Source: ARK-15 sp038880255
GTDB taxonomy: Archaea > Thermoplasmatota > Thermoplasmata > Thermoplasmatales > ARK-15
NCBI GenBank assembly: GCA_038880255.1
Contig: JAVZSA010000009.1
Location: 1 to 39,180 of the forward strand
Direction: 5' to 3'
DNA length: 39,180 nucleotides
The first letter of the stretch is position 1. Each line of letters opens with the position of its first letter. The notes below the pieces were generated by a model. It did no database searches. It was not told the DNA's origin and worked only from the letters and a program-made list of their open reading frames with translations. Made by a program: the position numbers and the translations under genes. Of the stretch, positions 30,246 to 37,827 are shown one piece after another.

Positions 30246-31136
30246 TTTTTCACCTTTTTCTGAAATTTTTTTGTCTTCATTTTCATAATCGTCATATCCT
30301 ATAATTTCATAAAATCTCTTTCTTGTCATAAGCTTATCTAAAATATCTTTCTGTGTACCCTTCGTAATTAGTTCTTTATATATTTCATCCACTGTTAATA
30401 ATGAGGCTCTAAATGCAGTTAATGGAAAAATAACTATTTTATAATTTAATTTTTTAAGTTCGCTAAAATTAATTAAAGGACTTTTTCCAAATTCAGTCAT
30501 GTTCGCAAGCAATGGTACATTTATTTTTTTAGAAAATTCAGCAAATTCCTCATAAGATTCAAGAGCCTCTGGGAAAATCATATCGGCACCAGCATCAATA
30601 TAAATACCTGCTCTCCTAATTGCACCATCAATACCTTCTACCGCTCTTGCATCTGTCCTTGCTATTATCATAAAATCATCATTTTTCCGCGATTCAACAG
30701 CAGCAATAATTTTTTTCGCCATTTCCTTTTCTGAAATAAGTTTTTTACCTGGCAGATGCCCACATTTTTTGGGTAATTCTTGATCCTCGATATGAATGGC
30801 TGAAGCACCAGCAGATTCCATCATTCTTACAGTTCTTATTACGTTTAAAACCTCTCCAAATCCAGTATCAACATCTACAATAACTGGTAATTTCGTTACA
30901 TTTACTATTTTTCTAACTTCCTCAGTTACCTCATTTAAGGTGGTAATTGAAAGATCTGGAAGACCCATTGAACCAGCAATCCCTGATCCAGAAACATAAA
31001 TAGCCTTAAAACCTACCCTTTCAGCAATTATTGCAGTAATTCCATTAAAAACACCTGGAGCAATAATTGAATCATTAGAAATAACCTCTCTCAATTCCTT
31101 CGGACCTAAATTAACATTATTTTTTAGAATTGACAT
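30213..31136 (-). CDS. prpB: 2-methylisocitrate lyase (PrpB, isocitrate lyase/PEP mutase family)
   Basis: Splits 2-methylisocitrate to pyruvate and succinate in the methylcitrate cycle. The 307-residue TIM barrel has VDVDTGFG (metal-binding Asp pair, 87-94), IEDQ (116-119) and the active-site KKCGH (123-127) of lyases. ATG 31136 was preferred to an earlier in-frame start because the preceding residues are unlike the family. It overlaps prpD by 20 bases as a two-gene operon. Relatives of the same family include methylaspartate- and oxaloacetate-acting enzymes, but KKCGH and the prpD partner favour PrpB. Confidence 0.9.
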   Translation of the reverse strand: MSILKNNVNLGPKELREVISNDSIIAPGVFNGITAIIAERVGFKAIYVSGSGIAGSMGLPDLSITTLNEVTEEVRKIVNVTKLPVIVDVDTGFGEVLNVIRTVRMMESAGASAIHIEDQELPKKCGHLPGKKLISEKEMAKKIIAAVESRKNDDFMIIARTDARAVEGIDGAIRRAGIYIDAGADMIFPEALESYEEFAEFSKKINVPLLANMTEFGKSPLINFSELKKLNYKIVIFPLTAFRASLLTVDEIYKELITKGTQKDILDKLMTRKRFYEIIGYDDYENEDKKISEKGEKLFMNFYIPEK

Positions 31137-32451
31137 TTGTAACCACATCCAAAAGTTCATTAATAGTAATTTTATCAAGTGTTTTTCCTGCATTCATAAT
31201 ACTGTTGACTAAATCCTCATCTTTTATTATTTTTAGCCCCTTTTCATTTAAGTCTTCCCAACTAAATGGATTTCTAAAATGACCTTTTGGTACTTTGCAT
31301 TCTTCAGAAAAATTACCTTCAGTTGTTATTATTTCTATTTTTACTGGTAAATATTCAGGATACATTTTATTATATTCATCAGAAACCTTAAAACTCATTT
31401 TATCAATCAAAGATAATATTTTCTCATCCGTTAAAAATTTCCTATCATAGGATTCAAGGTTTGGTTCACCGTAATTTAATGTATATGCTATTATGTAAGG
31501 CAATGAATGATCTGCAGTTTCTTTTGTTTTTGGCCTTAATTTTTCGGGATCTTTTACAATTATTTTATAGGCTACATCAAATGTTGTAATATTAATCCTT
31601 TTTATTGTCCCTTTAATTTTTTTCCTTAGCATCAATGCTGATTCAACTGCACTCATAGCATGATATTCCACTGGGTAGTTCTTAATCATTGTCCGTAAAA
31701 CTCTTTCTTTCGTTAAATCAAGATCAAATTCTCCTGAAATTTGCTTGAAAAATCCCATTTCACCTTCAAATATTGGACCCGGACCTGTAAAACCACCCAT
31801 TGCCAGTAAAACTGCAAAAACACTGTTTCTAGCAGCATTGCCAGCCGTACATCCCTTCCACATACTTAATTCCCCTGCCCTTGTTTGTCTTAGACTAATA
31901 TTATTGTTTATTGCTAAATTTAATGTATGAATGAATTTTTTATCATCTAAATCTAATAATGCTGCAAGACCTGCTGCAGAGGATATTGATATGTATGTCA
32001 CATGATCCCAGCCTCTGTCACGTATAGAAACAGCATCTGCAAGTGCTCCTAGAATTTGGTAAGATACATATATGGATTTAATTAATGATTCACCATCAAG
32101 ATCCTTAGAACTTCCCATGGATATTAATGGTGGAATATTATCGGATGGATGTAACGCCTCCTTAGAAAGATAGGTATCATTATAATCCAAAAATCTTGTC
32201 ATACATCCGTTTATAAATGTTGCAACATCCACAGAAGCCTTTCTATTTGAAAAATATATTCTAGAATTGAGTTTGCCTCTGCTTGGTAAGAGCATTTTTG
32301 TGGCAATTTTTAAAGGTTCTGAATCCTTTGCTCCGTAGGAAACAAAGAGAGAATCTACAACCCTTTTCTTAATTTCCTCAGATACTTCACTTGAAGTTTT
32401 CTTTTCCATTAGTTCTTTGCTATATAAATAAATTTTTTCAGTAAGAAGCAT
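31117..32451 (-). CDS. prpD: 2-methylcitrate dehydratase (MmgE/PrpD family)
   Basis: A 444-residue protein of the PrpD fold: VSYQILGAL, WDHVTYISISSAAGLAALL, then MWKGCTAGNAARN and YPVEYHAMSAVESAL are characteristic. It dehydrates 2-methylcitrate. With prpB it would handle propionyl-CoA from branched-chain amino acid or odd-chain fatty acid breakdown; the citrate/methylcitrate synthase is not in this window. A TATA-like TATAAT lies about 27 bases upstream and no ribosome site is clear, so the message is probably leaderless. Confidence 0.9.
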   Translation of the reverse strand: MLLTEKIYLYSKELMEKKTSSEVSEEIKKRVVDSLFVSYGAKDSEPLKIATKMLLPSRGKLNSRIYFSNRKASVDVATFINGCMTRFLDYNDTYLSKEALHPSDNIPPLISMGSSKDLDGESLIKSIYVSYQILGALADAVSIRDRGWDHVTYISISSAAGLAALLDLDDKKFIHTLNLAINNNISLRQTRAGELSMWKGCTAGNAARNSVFAVLLAMGGFTGPGPIFEGEMGFFKQISGEFDLDLTKERVLRTMIKNYPVEYHAMSAVESALMLRKKIKGTIKRINITTFDVAYKIIVKDPEKLRPKTKETADHSLPYIIAYTLNYGEPNLESYDRKFLTDEKILSLIDKMSFKVSDEYNKMYPEYLPVKIEIITTEGNFSEECKVPKGHFRNPFSWEDLNEKGLKIIKDEDLVNSIMNAGKTLDKITINELLDVVTNVNSKK

Positions 32452-32629
32452 TCAGATCACAAAACCATTATATTCTTTAAGGATATTAATTTTACATTTT
32501 AAATTTATAATGAAATTTTAGATGATATATAAAAATAATCTATAATTTTTAATTTTTTTAAAAATTAAATTTTTTAAATATTTGTAAGAAATTAAAATTA
32601 ATAATTTTTTATAAGATATTATGGAAAAA

Positions 32630-32641
32630 ATATTTATAAAA
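32630..32641 (+). promoter_or_regulatory. TATA box of the zinc-ribbon/aEF-1beta unit
   Basis: ATATTTATAAAA ends a nearly pure A/T spacer (32452-32629, no gene seen). The predicted start near 32657-32662 leaves a leader of about 10 bases, enough to hold AAAGGTGG before the ATG. Confidence 0.5.
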
Positions 32642-32670
32642 TATCACATTTTAGTTTTAAAGGTGGTTTG

Positions 32671-32835
32671 ATGGAAGTTGAATTCTGTATATCATGTGGT
32701 AAAGGTCTTAGCGAAGAAGGATCAGTTGTATTTAAATGCCCGAATTGCGGGGAATTTACTATTGGTAGATGTAAAAGTTGTAGAGAAAAAGGAGTAAAAT
32801 ATAAGTGCCCAAAATGTGGTTTTGAGGGTCCTTAG
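32671..32835 (+). CDS. small zinc-ribbon protein (COG2888 type)
   Basis: A 54-residue protein composed of four CxxC knuckles: Cys6/9, Cys23/26, Cys34/37 and Cys46/49 (CPNCGEF and CPKCGFEGP). This is the conserved archaeal predicted RNA-binding zinc ribbon that commonly sits just before the aEF-1beta gene, as here. AAAGGTGG precedes the ATG. The biochemical role is not established; translation-linked by association. Confidence 0.9.
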   Translation: MEVEFCISCGKGLSEEGSVVFKCPNCGEFTIGRCKSCREKGVKYKCPKCGFEGP

Positions 32836-32844
32836 GTGATTCAA

Positions 32845-33111
32845 ATGGGAGAGGTTGGTATAGTTTATAAAATCTTACCAGAAGATATAGAAATTAATGT
32901 AAATGATTTATCTAAAAAAATAGAGAATGAAATAAAGGATATTTGTAAAGTAAAAGGTGTACAAATAAAACCAATAGCATTTGGTTTAAATGCAATTTTA
33001 ATGTTTGTTATAGTGAATGATGAAGGTGGCGTTTCCGATATAGTAGAAAGAAAAATAAAAGAAGTTAAAGGTGTTGGTGAGATAGAAGTTGAAGAAATGA
33101 GTCTTCTTTAA
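32845..33111 (+). CDS. translation elongation factor aEF-1beta
   Basis: The nucleotide exchange factor for aEF-1alpha, 88 residues from ATG 32845. GGTGA lies six bases before that ATG; a GTG three codons earlier is unlikely. The short C-terminal-domain-only form is usual in archaea: MGEVGIVYKILPEDIEI, then KPIAFGLNAILMFVIV and the final VGEIEVEEMSLL. It follows the zinc-ribbon gene by 9 bases. Confidence 0.93.
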   Translation: MGEVGIVYKILPEDIEINVNDLSKKIENEIKDICKVKGVQIKPIAFGLNAILMFVIVNDEGGVSDIVERKIKEVKGVGEIEVEEMSLL

Positions 33112-33114
33112 ACT

Positions 33115-34023
33115 TTAAAGTATCATAGATACAATTATTGGTAAAAGTACTGTGGCATCCCCTTCTACTGTAATATGTTTTGCTTTTTGTTTTATTTTAC
33201 CCCATGAAATTGCCTCCCTTGTTCTTGCTCCGGATAATGAGCCATCATATTCTACCGCAGTAGTGATATAAATTGCATAATCAAGTCCACCTTTGAATTG
33301 ATTCCACCAAATGGTATGATGTTTTGAAATTCCACCACCTATCATTAATGCACCAGTTTTTTTGGAACTAAACATTATATCAGAAAGATAATGTTCATCC
33401 AGGAAAATATTCAATTTAAAATTTTTATCAATTTCCCAATGCGACCATAATTGAGATCCTACTGCACCATCAGTAATACCTGGAACAATTATTGGAATTT
33501 TATTTACATATGACCAATATAATATAGAATCCTTATTATTAATAAATTTACCAAGTTCCCATATTAATTCATAAGTGCTCCATTCCTTTTTTTCAAGTTT
33601 TTCCAAAAAATCTAACATTTTTTCTTCAATAATTTTTCCATAGTTTTCTTTAGGTATTATTATATTCCCAAGCCTGTAAATACCTTTTTTTGCTAATTCC
33701 ACATCATCAAGTTCAAATTCGCCATGGTAATAGGATTTGAATGTTCTAGCAATATCATGATCAAGTGTACCACAGGTGGTAATTATAAGATCAAATTTCT
33801 TTTTTTCCACAAGTTTCCTAATTATACCCCTAGTACCTGTGGAAATTATATCTGCGGGAAATGAAAGTATTTTGACTATATTTTTTTCCTCTTCCATCTT
33901 TTTAAGCATTATAGCAGCATCATAGACCTTTTTTGCTGTAAAGCCACCAGCTTCGCCAAACCCTTCAATCAGCTCTTTTAACTTTGTATTTCCGTCTATA
34001 TTTAAATCCTTTACTTTTCTCAT
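33115..34023 (-). CDS. dys: deoxyhypusine synthase
   Basis: Transfers the aminobutyl part of spermidine, with NAD, to a lysine of aIF5A. The 302-residue chain shows SFPADIISTGTRG, TTCGTLDHDIAR, the NAD-site PGITDGAVGSQLW, and the catalytic Lys234 in GGGISKHH, then EYDGSLSGARTREAISWGK. ATG 34023 has GAGGGA seven bases upstream and is chosen over GTG 34044. It is convergent with aEF-1beta. A degraded ORF ends just before it on the same strand. Confidence 0.94.
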   Translation of the reverse strand: MRKVKDLNIDGNTKLKELIEGFGEAGGFTAKKVYDAAIMLKKMEEEKNIVKILSFPADIISTGTRGIIRKLVEKKKFDLIITTCGTLDHDIARTFKSYYHGEFELDDVELAKKGIYRLGNIIIPKENYGKIIEEKMLDFLEKLEKKEWSTYELIWELGKFINNKDSILYWSYVNKIPIIVPGITDGAVGSQLWSHWEIDKNFKLNIFLDEHYLSDIMFSSKKTGALMIGGGISKHHTIWWNQFKGGLDYAIYITTAVEYDGSLSGARTREAISWGKIKQKAKHITVEGDATVLLPIIVSMIL

Positions 34024-34046
34024 ATTTAATCCCTCACAATACACCT

Positions 34047-34217
34047 TTAGTAAATCCTCATTGCGCGGTTAATTTCTATCATATTCTTAATATTAAGATT
34101 TTTCGTTTCAATACCAACAGTTTCATTTATAACTGAAATATACATTATACTATTAAACTTGCTAATTTTAAAGACTTTATTCTCTGCAATTCTTTTGCCT
34201 ATATTTAATGCATTCAA
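34047..34217 (-). pseudogene. 56-codon ORF, likely remnant of a decayed gene
   Basis: From TTG 34217 an open frame reads LNALNIGKRIAENK and ends EINRAMRIY, with regular hydrophobic spacing that looks like real protein. It has no ribosome site and no normal start, and stops about 24 bases before the dys ATG. I do not recognise the family. Most simply it is the C-terminal end of a gene whose front lies broken upstream (34335-34576). Confidence 0.35.
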
Positions 34218-34334
34218 TATTTATTGCATTATTACATATTAGATAAATTTTAGGTATCATTACAAATTTACTTACTTCTATAATTATTCATACCTTTATT
34301 TTCATGTTTTGCAAAATTTTCCTAAAATTGTTTC

Positions 34335-34576
34335 TTATAATTTTTTTCCAATATATTTTGAACAATGTATGCTATCATTTTTTTGAATAACATATTCATA
34401 ATTTTCTGTTAAAATGCACGATAATTTGTTGTTCATATCCCTTTTTAGTTTATTTTGTTTTGAAACTTTATCTTTATTAAATTTTATTTTGAAAACATTA
34501 AAAGTTAGATTTTTTCTCCTTATTTTTTTATAATATTTTTCTTACTCTTTTTGTTATTTTCTTTTATATTGACCAT
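34335..34576 (-). pseudogene. possible decayed N-terminal part of the same gene
   Basis: ATG 34576 reads 18 codons (MVNIKENNKKSKK...) to a stop. Shifting frame at that stop gives an open run of about 60 codons that ends ...SIHCSKYIGKKL at 34335. The split-frame pattern suggests frameshift decay, but the composition (mostly Lys, Asn and Ile) is also what random A/T-rich DNA gives. Together with the neighbouring remnant this accounts for most of the 34045-34682 gap; otherwise I see nothing there. Confidence 0.25.
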
Positions 34577-34682
34577 AATATTTACCTTAAGTATTTACAT
34601 ACTCTATTGTTCATAAAATTGATCAATATTTTTTTCGCTTTTATCACATTTTATAGTTAAGGTCTTTTTGCACATTAAAAAG

Positions 34683-35345
34683 TTACTCAAGGCCAACTAC
34701 AGAATCATATTTTATCGTAAAAAGTGCACTTTTTCCAGGCTTAATTGATTTGTGTTTTTCTAAAATTGCTTTTCTAATATCATCAATTTTTTCAAGCCTG
34801 ATAATGGTTTTAATAGCAGGATTCATATAATAACCAGCTACATTCATAATTTTTTTATCTTTAAAACTGTAGTAAACCCTTGATGTAATAAGTATTACAC
34901 TAGAAAATTCTTCAGCTATACTTTCAAGCATTCCTAATTGTTTTGAAAGGCTTGTAAGAGATTCTATGTGATCCATATCCAAGTTATAAAATTCTGTAAA
35001 TGAATCTACAATTATTGCTTCTATATTTTTTAATTTTTTTATAAGATTGTAAGCTTTTTTGATTGCGTCTTCTTGTTCACTAAAACTTTTCACTCTATTA
35101 ATTAAAATTCTCGAAGCAATTTCTTTATTTCCTTCAGCAAAGGAGTATAACCTTTCTGGTGATAAAGATTCAGAATCTATGAATATTACTTTTTTACCAC
35201 TTTTAGAAATTTTTACTGCAAAATTTAAAACTAAATTTGTTTTTCCAGACCCCGGACCGCCATATATCATTGTTATTGATCCTCTATCATAGCCTCCCCT
35301 TAGCATTAAATCTAAAGTTGATACACCTGTGGATATTCTTTCCAT
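34683..35345 (-). CDS. radB: RadB, RadA/RecA paralog
   Basis: A 220-residue P-loop ATPase core without the RadA N-terminal helix-hairpin-helix domain. It has RISTGVSTLDLMLRGG, Walker A GGPGSGKT (29-36), Walker B IEAIIVDSF and a C-terminal IRLEKIDDIRKAILEKHKS typical of RadB, which assists homologous recombination in euryarchaea. KaiC-like proteins are the alternative, but size and the tail favour RadB. The start is ATG 35345, leaderless-type, with TATA-like AATAAATAA about 27 bases upstream. It is divergent from the TraB-family gene. Confidence 0.87.
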   Translation of the reverse strand: MERISTGVSTLDLMLRGGYDRGSITMIYGGPGSGKTNLVLNFAVKISKSGKKVIFIDSESLSPERLYSFAEGNKEIASRILINRVKSFSEQEDAIKKAYNLIKKLKNIEAIIVDSFTEFYNLDMDHIESLTSLSKQLGMLESIAEEFSSVILITSRVYYSFKDKKIMNVAGYYMNPAIKTIIRLEKIDDIRKAILEKHKSIKPGKSALFTIKYDSVVGLE

Positions 35346-35407
35346 CAAACTTCAATTATTTATTGGAATAAATAAGTTTTTTTACCAATTATTAATTAAA
35401 TTAATTA

Positions 35408-36070
35408 ATGATAAGAATAATAGGTATCATCCATGTGCTGGATTTAACAGTAAAGATTAATTCATTGATAGATTATTATTCACCATCATCAATTGCTATT
35501 GAACTAGATTACAAAAGATTGGAAGCCTTAGAAAATAAGGAGGAGAAAAGAGAATTTTCTTTAATTGGATTACTTTCTGGTATGCAGAAAAAAATAGCAT
35601 CAAATTATCATGTTATTCCTGGCAGCGAAATGCTTGCAGCCTATAAAAAAGGAAAAATGAACGGTTTGCCTGTTTTCCTTATTGATGAAAATATTGATAA
35701 AATTTATGAAGATCTCAAAAAAATTCCATTTCGCGAAAAGTTTAGATTAATTTTAAGTGCAATTTTATCATCTTTTTCAAAAAAAACCTCACTTGAAGAA
35801 ATGATAGAAAATGAAGAAATTTACATGAAAAGATTTGAAAAATATTTCCCAAAACTTTATGATCTTTTAATAACCAGAAGAAATAGAATAATGGCTGAGA
35901 AAATTAGAGAAATCGAAAAGAATTATGGCAGTGTAATGGTGTTTACTGGCGATGCTCATGTGGAAGGTCTAAAAAAACTATTACCAGATGCCGAAACAAT
36001 AAGACTTAAAGAACTATTAAAAATGCAATTGCCAAACAATAGTTTCAATTTTAGTATAAAGATCTCGTAA
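35408..36070 (+). CDS. TraB/PrgY/Tiki-family protein, short soluble form
   Basis: A 220-residue protein with the family's metal-site residues: IGIIHV (His9), AIELDYKR (Glu32, 30-37), RRNRIMAEKI (157-166) and TGDAHVEGL (180-188). Archaeal relatives often carry several C-terminal membrane helices and approach 400 residues. This one ends soon after the GDAH motif and has only a weakly hydrophobic segment. Eukaryotic Tiki relatives are metalloproteases, and the archaeal function is unknown. The start has no ribosome site. Confidence 0.8.
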   Translation: MIRIIGIIHVLDLTVKINSLIDYYSPSSIAIELDYKRLEALENKEEKREFSLIGLLSGMQKKIASNYHVIPGSEMLAAYKKGKMNGLPVFLIDENIDKIYEDLKKIPFREKFRLILSAILSSFSKKTSLEEMIENEEIYMKRFEKYFPKLYDLLITRRNRIMAEKIREIEKNYGSVMVFTGDAHVEGLKKLLPDAETIRLKELLKMQLPNNSFNFSIKIS

Positions 36071-36114
36071 TTATTAAATAAAAAAAGGTAATAGAGTTTT
36101 TAAAGGTGATAAAA

Positions 36115-37125
36115 ATGCCCGTAGAACTTGAAAAGGTAAGGTACGGTACAGAATTAATAAAAAGGGGATTTGCAAAAATGCAAAAAGGAGGAGTAATAAT
36201 GGATGTAGTAAATGCTGAACAAGCCAAAATTGCAGAAGAGGCAGGTGCTGTAGCTGTAATGGCTCTTGAGAAAGTACCTGCTGATATAAGAGCTGCGGGC
36301 GGAGTAGCAAGGATGGCGGATCCCCTAAAAATTCAAGAAATAATGGATGCAGTTTCAATACCCGTAATGGCAAAGGTAAGAATAGGCCACATTGCAGAAG
36401 CAAGGGCTCTTGAAGCTCTTCAGGTAGATATGATAGATGAAAGTGAGGTTTTAACACCTGCAGATCCATTTTTCCATATTGATAAGAGAGAGTTTATAGT
36501 TCCATTTGTATGTGGTGCAAGGAATTTGGGTGAAGCAGTTAGAAGGATATGGGAAGGGGCAGCAATGATAAGGACAAAAGGAGAGGCGGGAACTGGAAAT
36601 GTTATAGAAGCTGTAAGGCATATGCATTTAGTAAATAGAGCCATTGAAGAATTGAGTGAAAAAACAGAGGATGAAATTTATGCAATTGCACAAAAATATG
36701 CAAGCAGTTATGTAGAATTATTAAAACAAATAAAGGAACTTAATGGCGAGGAACCAAGAATAGGAAAAAATGAAATAATATTCTCAAAATACACTCTCAA
36801 TGACATAATTGATGGTTTATACTCTGAGCTACTTGAAATAAGAAAGTTAGGTCGATTGCCAGTAGTAAATTTTGCTGCTGGAGGAATTGCCACTCCTGCT
36901 GATGCTGCAATGATGATGCAAATGGGAGCAGATGGAGTTTTTGTTGGATCTGGCATATTTAAATCCCCTAATCCAGTGGAAATGGGAAAAGCAATAGTAG
37001 AAGCAGTGCTTCACTATAATGAACCTGAGGTAGTTGCAGAGGTTTCAAAGGGGCTTTCTGGAATGAAAGGAACAGAAATATCTACAATACCACAGGACCA
37101 AAGACTTCAAGAAAGAGGTTGGTAA
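36115..37125 (+). CDS. pdxS: pyridoxal 5'-phosphate synthase lyase subunit PdxS
   Basis: PdxS condenses ribose 5-phosphate, glyceraldehyde 3-phosphate and ammonia into PLP within a PdxS/PdxT complex. ATG 36115 (GGTGA six bases upstream) gives 336 residues. GGVIMDVVNAEQAKIAEEAGA, RMADP, MAKVRIGH (catalytic-region Lys), DMIDESEVLTPAD, RTKGEAGTGN and NFAAGGIATPADAAMMMQ are textbook. The glutaminase PdxT is not in this window. Its TAA is followed after one base by tRNA-Arg. Confidence 0.97.
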   Translation: MPVELEKVRYGTELIKRGFAKMQKGGVIMDVVNAEQAKIAEEAGAVAVMALEKVPADIRAAGGVARMADPLKIQEIMDAVSIPVMAKVRIGHIAEARALEALQVDMIDESEVLTPADPFFHIDKREFIVPFVCGARNLGEAVRRIWEGAAMIRTKGEAGTGNVIEAVRHMHLVNRAIEELSEKTEDEIYAIAQKYASSYVELLKQIKELNGEEPRIGKNEIIFSKYTLNDIIDGLYSELLEIRKLGRLPVVNFAAGGIATPADAAMMMQMGADGVFVGSGIFKSPNPVEMGKAIVEAVLHYNEPEVVAEVSKGLSGMKGTEISTIPQDQRLQERGW

Positions 37126-37126
37126 A

Positions 37127-37201
37127 GGGCTCGTGGCCTAGATTGGATAAGGCACTGGCCTTCTAAGCCAGGGATCGCGGGTTCAAATCCCGCCGAGCCC
37201 G
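37127..37201 (+). tRNA. tRNA-Arg (anticodon UCU)
   Basis: Acceptor stem GGGCTCG/CGAGCCC with G discriminator, D stem GCCT/AGGC, anticodon stem CTGGC/GCCAG enclosing CTTCTAA (anticodon TCT, reading AGA/AGG), T arm GCGGG/CCCGC with TTCAAAT. No intron, CCA not encoded. It begins one base after the pdxS stop, so its promoter must lie inside pdxS or it is cut from the pdxS transcript. T-rich runs follow it. Confidence 0.96.
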
Positions 37202-37229
37202 TATTAGTTTTAATTTTATTTCAATAATA

Positions 37230-37527
37230 TTTGAAGATGAAAATGAGATACAAGACCAAAAAGTAGGAAATATTTTAAAAAATTAAAAAAAATATATACA
37301 CTGCAACATTATAAAGAGGCATCAGCTTTATATTGTGAATTTCGAAATAAAGCACAATAGAAAAAATTAAAAAGGGCTGTTGAAAAAATATTTATACATA
37401 CGATTTTATAGGAAAATTGTAAAAAAGTGATGCAAGATCTTATGGTAAAATCTCTTAACTATCATAATTGGTTTTATAGTATGAGCATTTTTTTGACTAT
37501 GATTTAGCCAAAGAATTGAAAATCTAA
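37230..37527 (+). pseudogene. decayed protein-coding gene of unknown family
   Basis: One frame from 37247 reads about 37 codons including IYTLQHYKEASALYCEF, then two further open blocks separated only by single TAG codons (37358, 37409), including KKLKRAVEKIF and VKSLNYHNWFYSMS. A frameshift near 37497 restores DYDLAKELKI to a TAA at 37525. The regular helix-like spacing argues for a real ancestral protein, perhaps a transposase given the setting, but I cannot name the family. Confidence 0.4.
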
Positions 37528-37726
37528 CAATAATATATAGGGTATTCACATTAAAAAAATCATTATCTGAATAATTAAGAAAAGCATCAAAAGAGATAAT
37601 ATTACAGTATAAACGTTCAAACTTTCTTGTTTAAGATTTTAATCTTTTTAAATAATAATGTTACAGATATAACAAAACTCTAAAACTTAGAGGAATTTAA
37701 TATGGATAGGGATAGAATTTTGAGTA

Positions 37727-37819
37727 ATGTCTATTATTGTTTATGTCGGAACAGATATAAGTAAATGTGTTATGTATTTTATTTTTATACAAAAGGAAAA
37801 TAACAGTATGAATAAATGA
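37727..37819 (+). mobile_element. remnant of an IS110-family transposase N-terminus
   Basis: The 30-codon ORF reads MSIIVYVGTDISK and ends NNSMNK at TGA. VxVGxDxSK is the hallmark opening of IS110-family DEDD transposases, with the first catalytic Asp, and SMNK resembles the motif shortly after it. Nothing of the remaining 300 or so residues is present, because the next gene starts at once on the other strand. So this is a truncated relic at most. The rest of 37528-37726 shows no gene. Confidence 0.5.
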
Positions 37820-37827
37820 ATATTTTG

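Noticed and set aside
37358..37411. Two in-frame TAG codons interpreted as pyrrolysine readthrough
   Set aside because: TAG is used as an ordinary stop in this window (dph2, the zinc-ribbon gene), no pyl genes are visible, and the same region also needs a frameshift, so simple decay is the better explanation.
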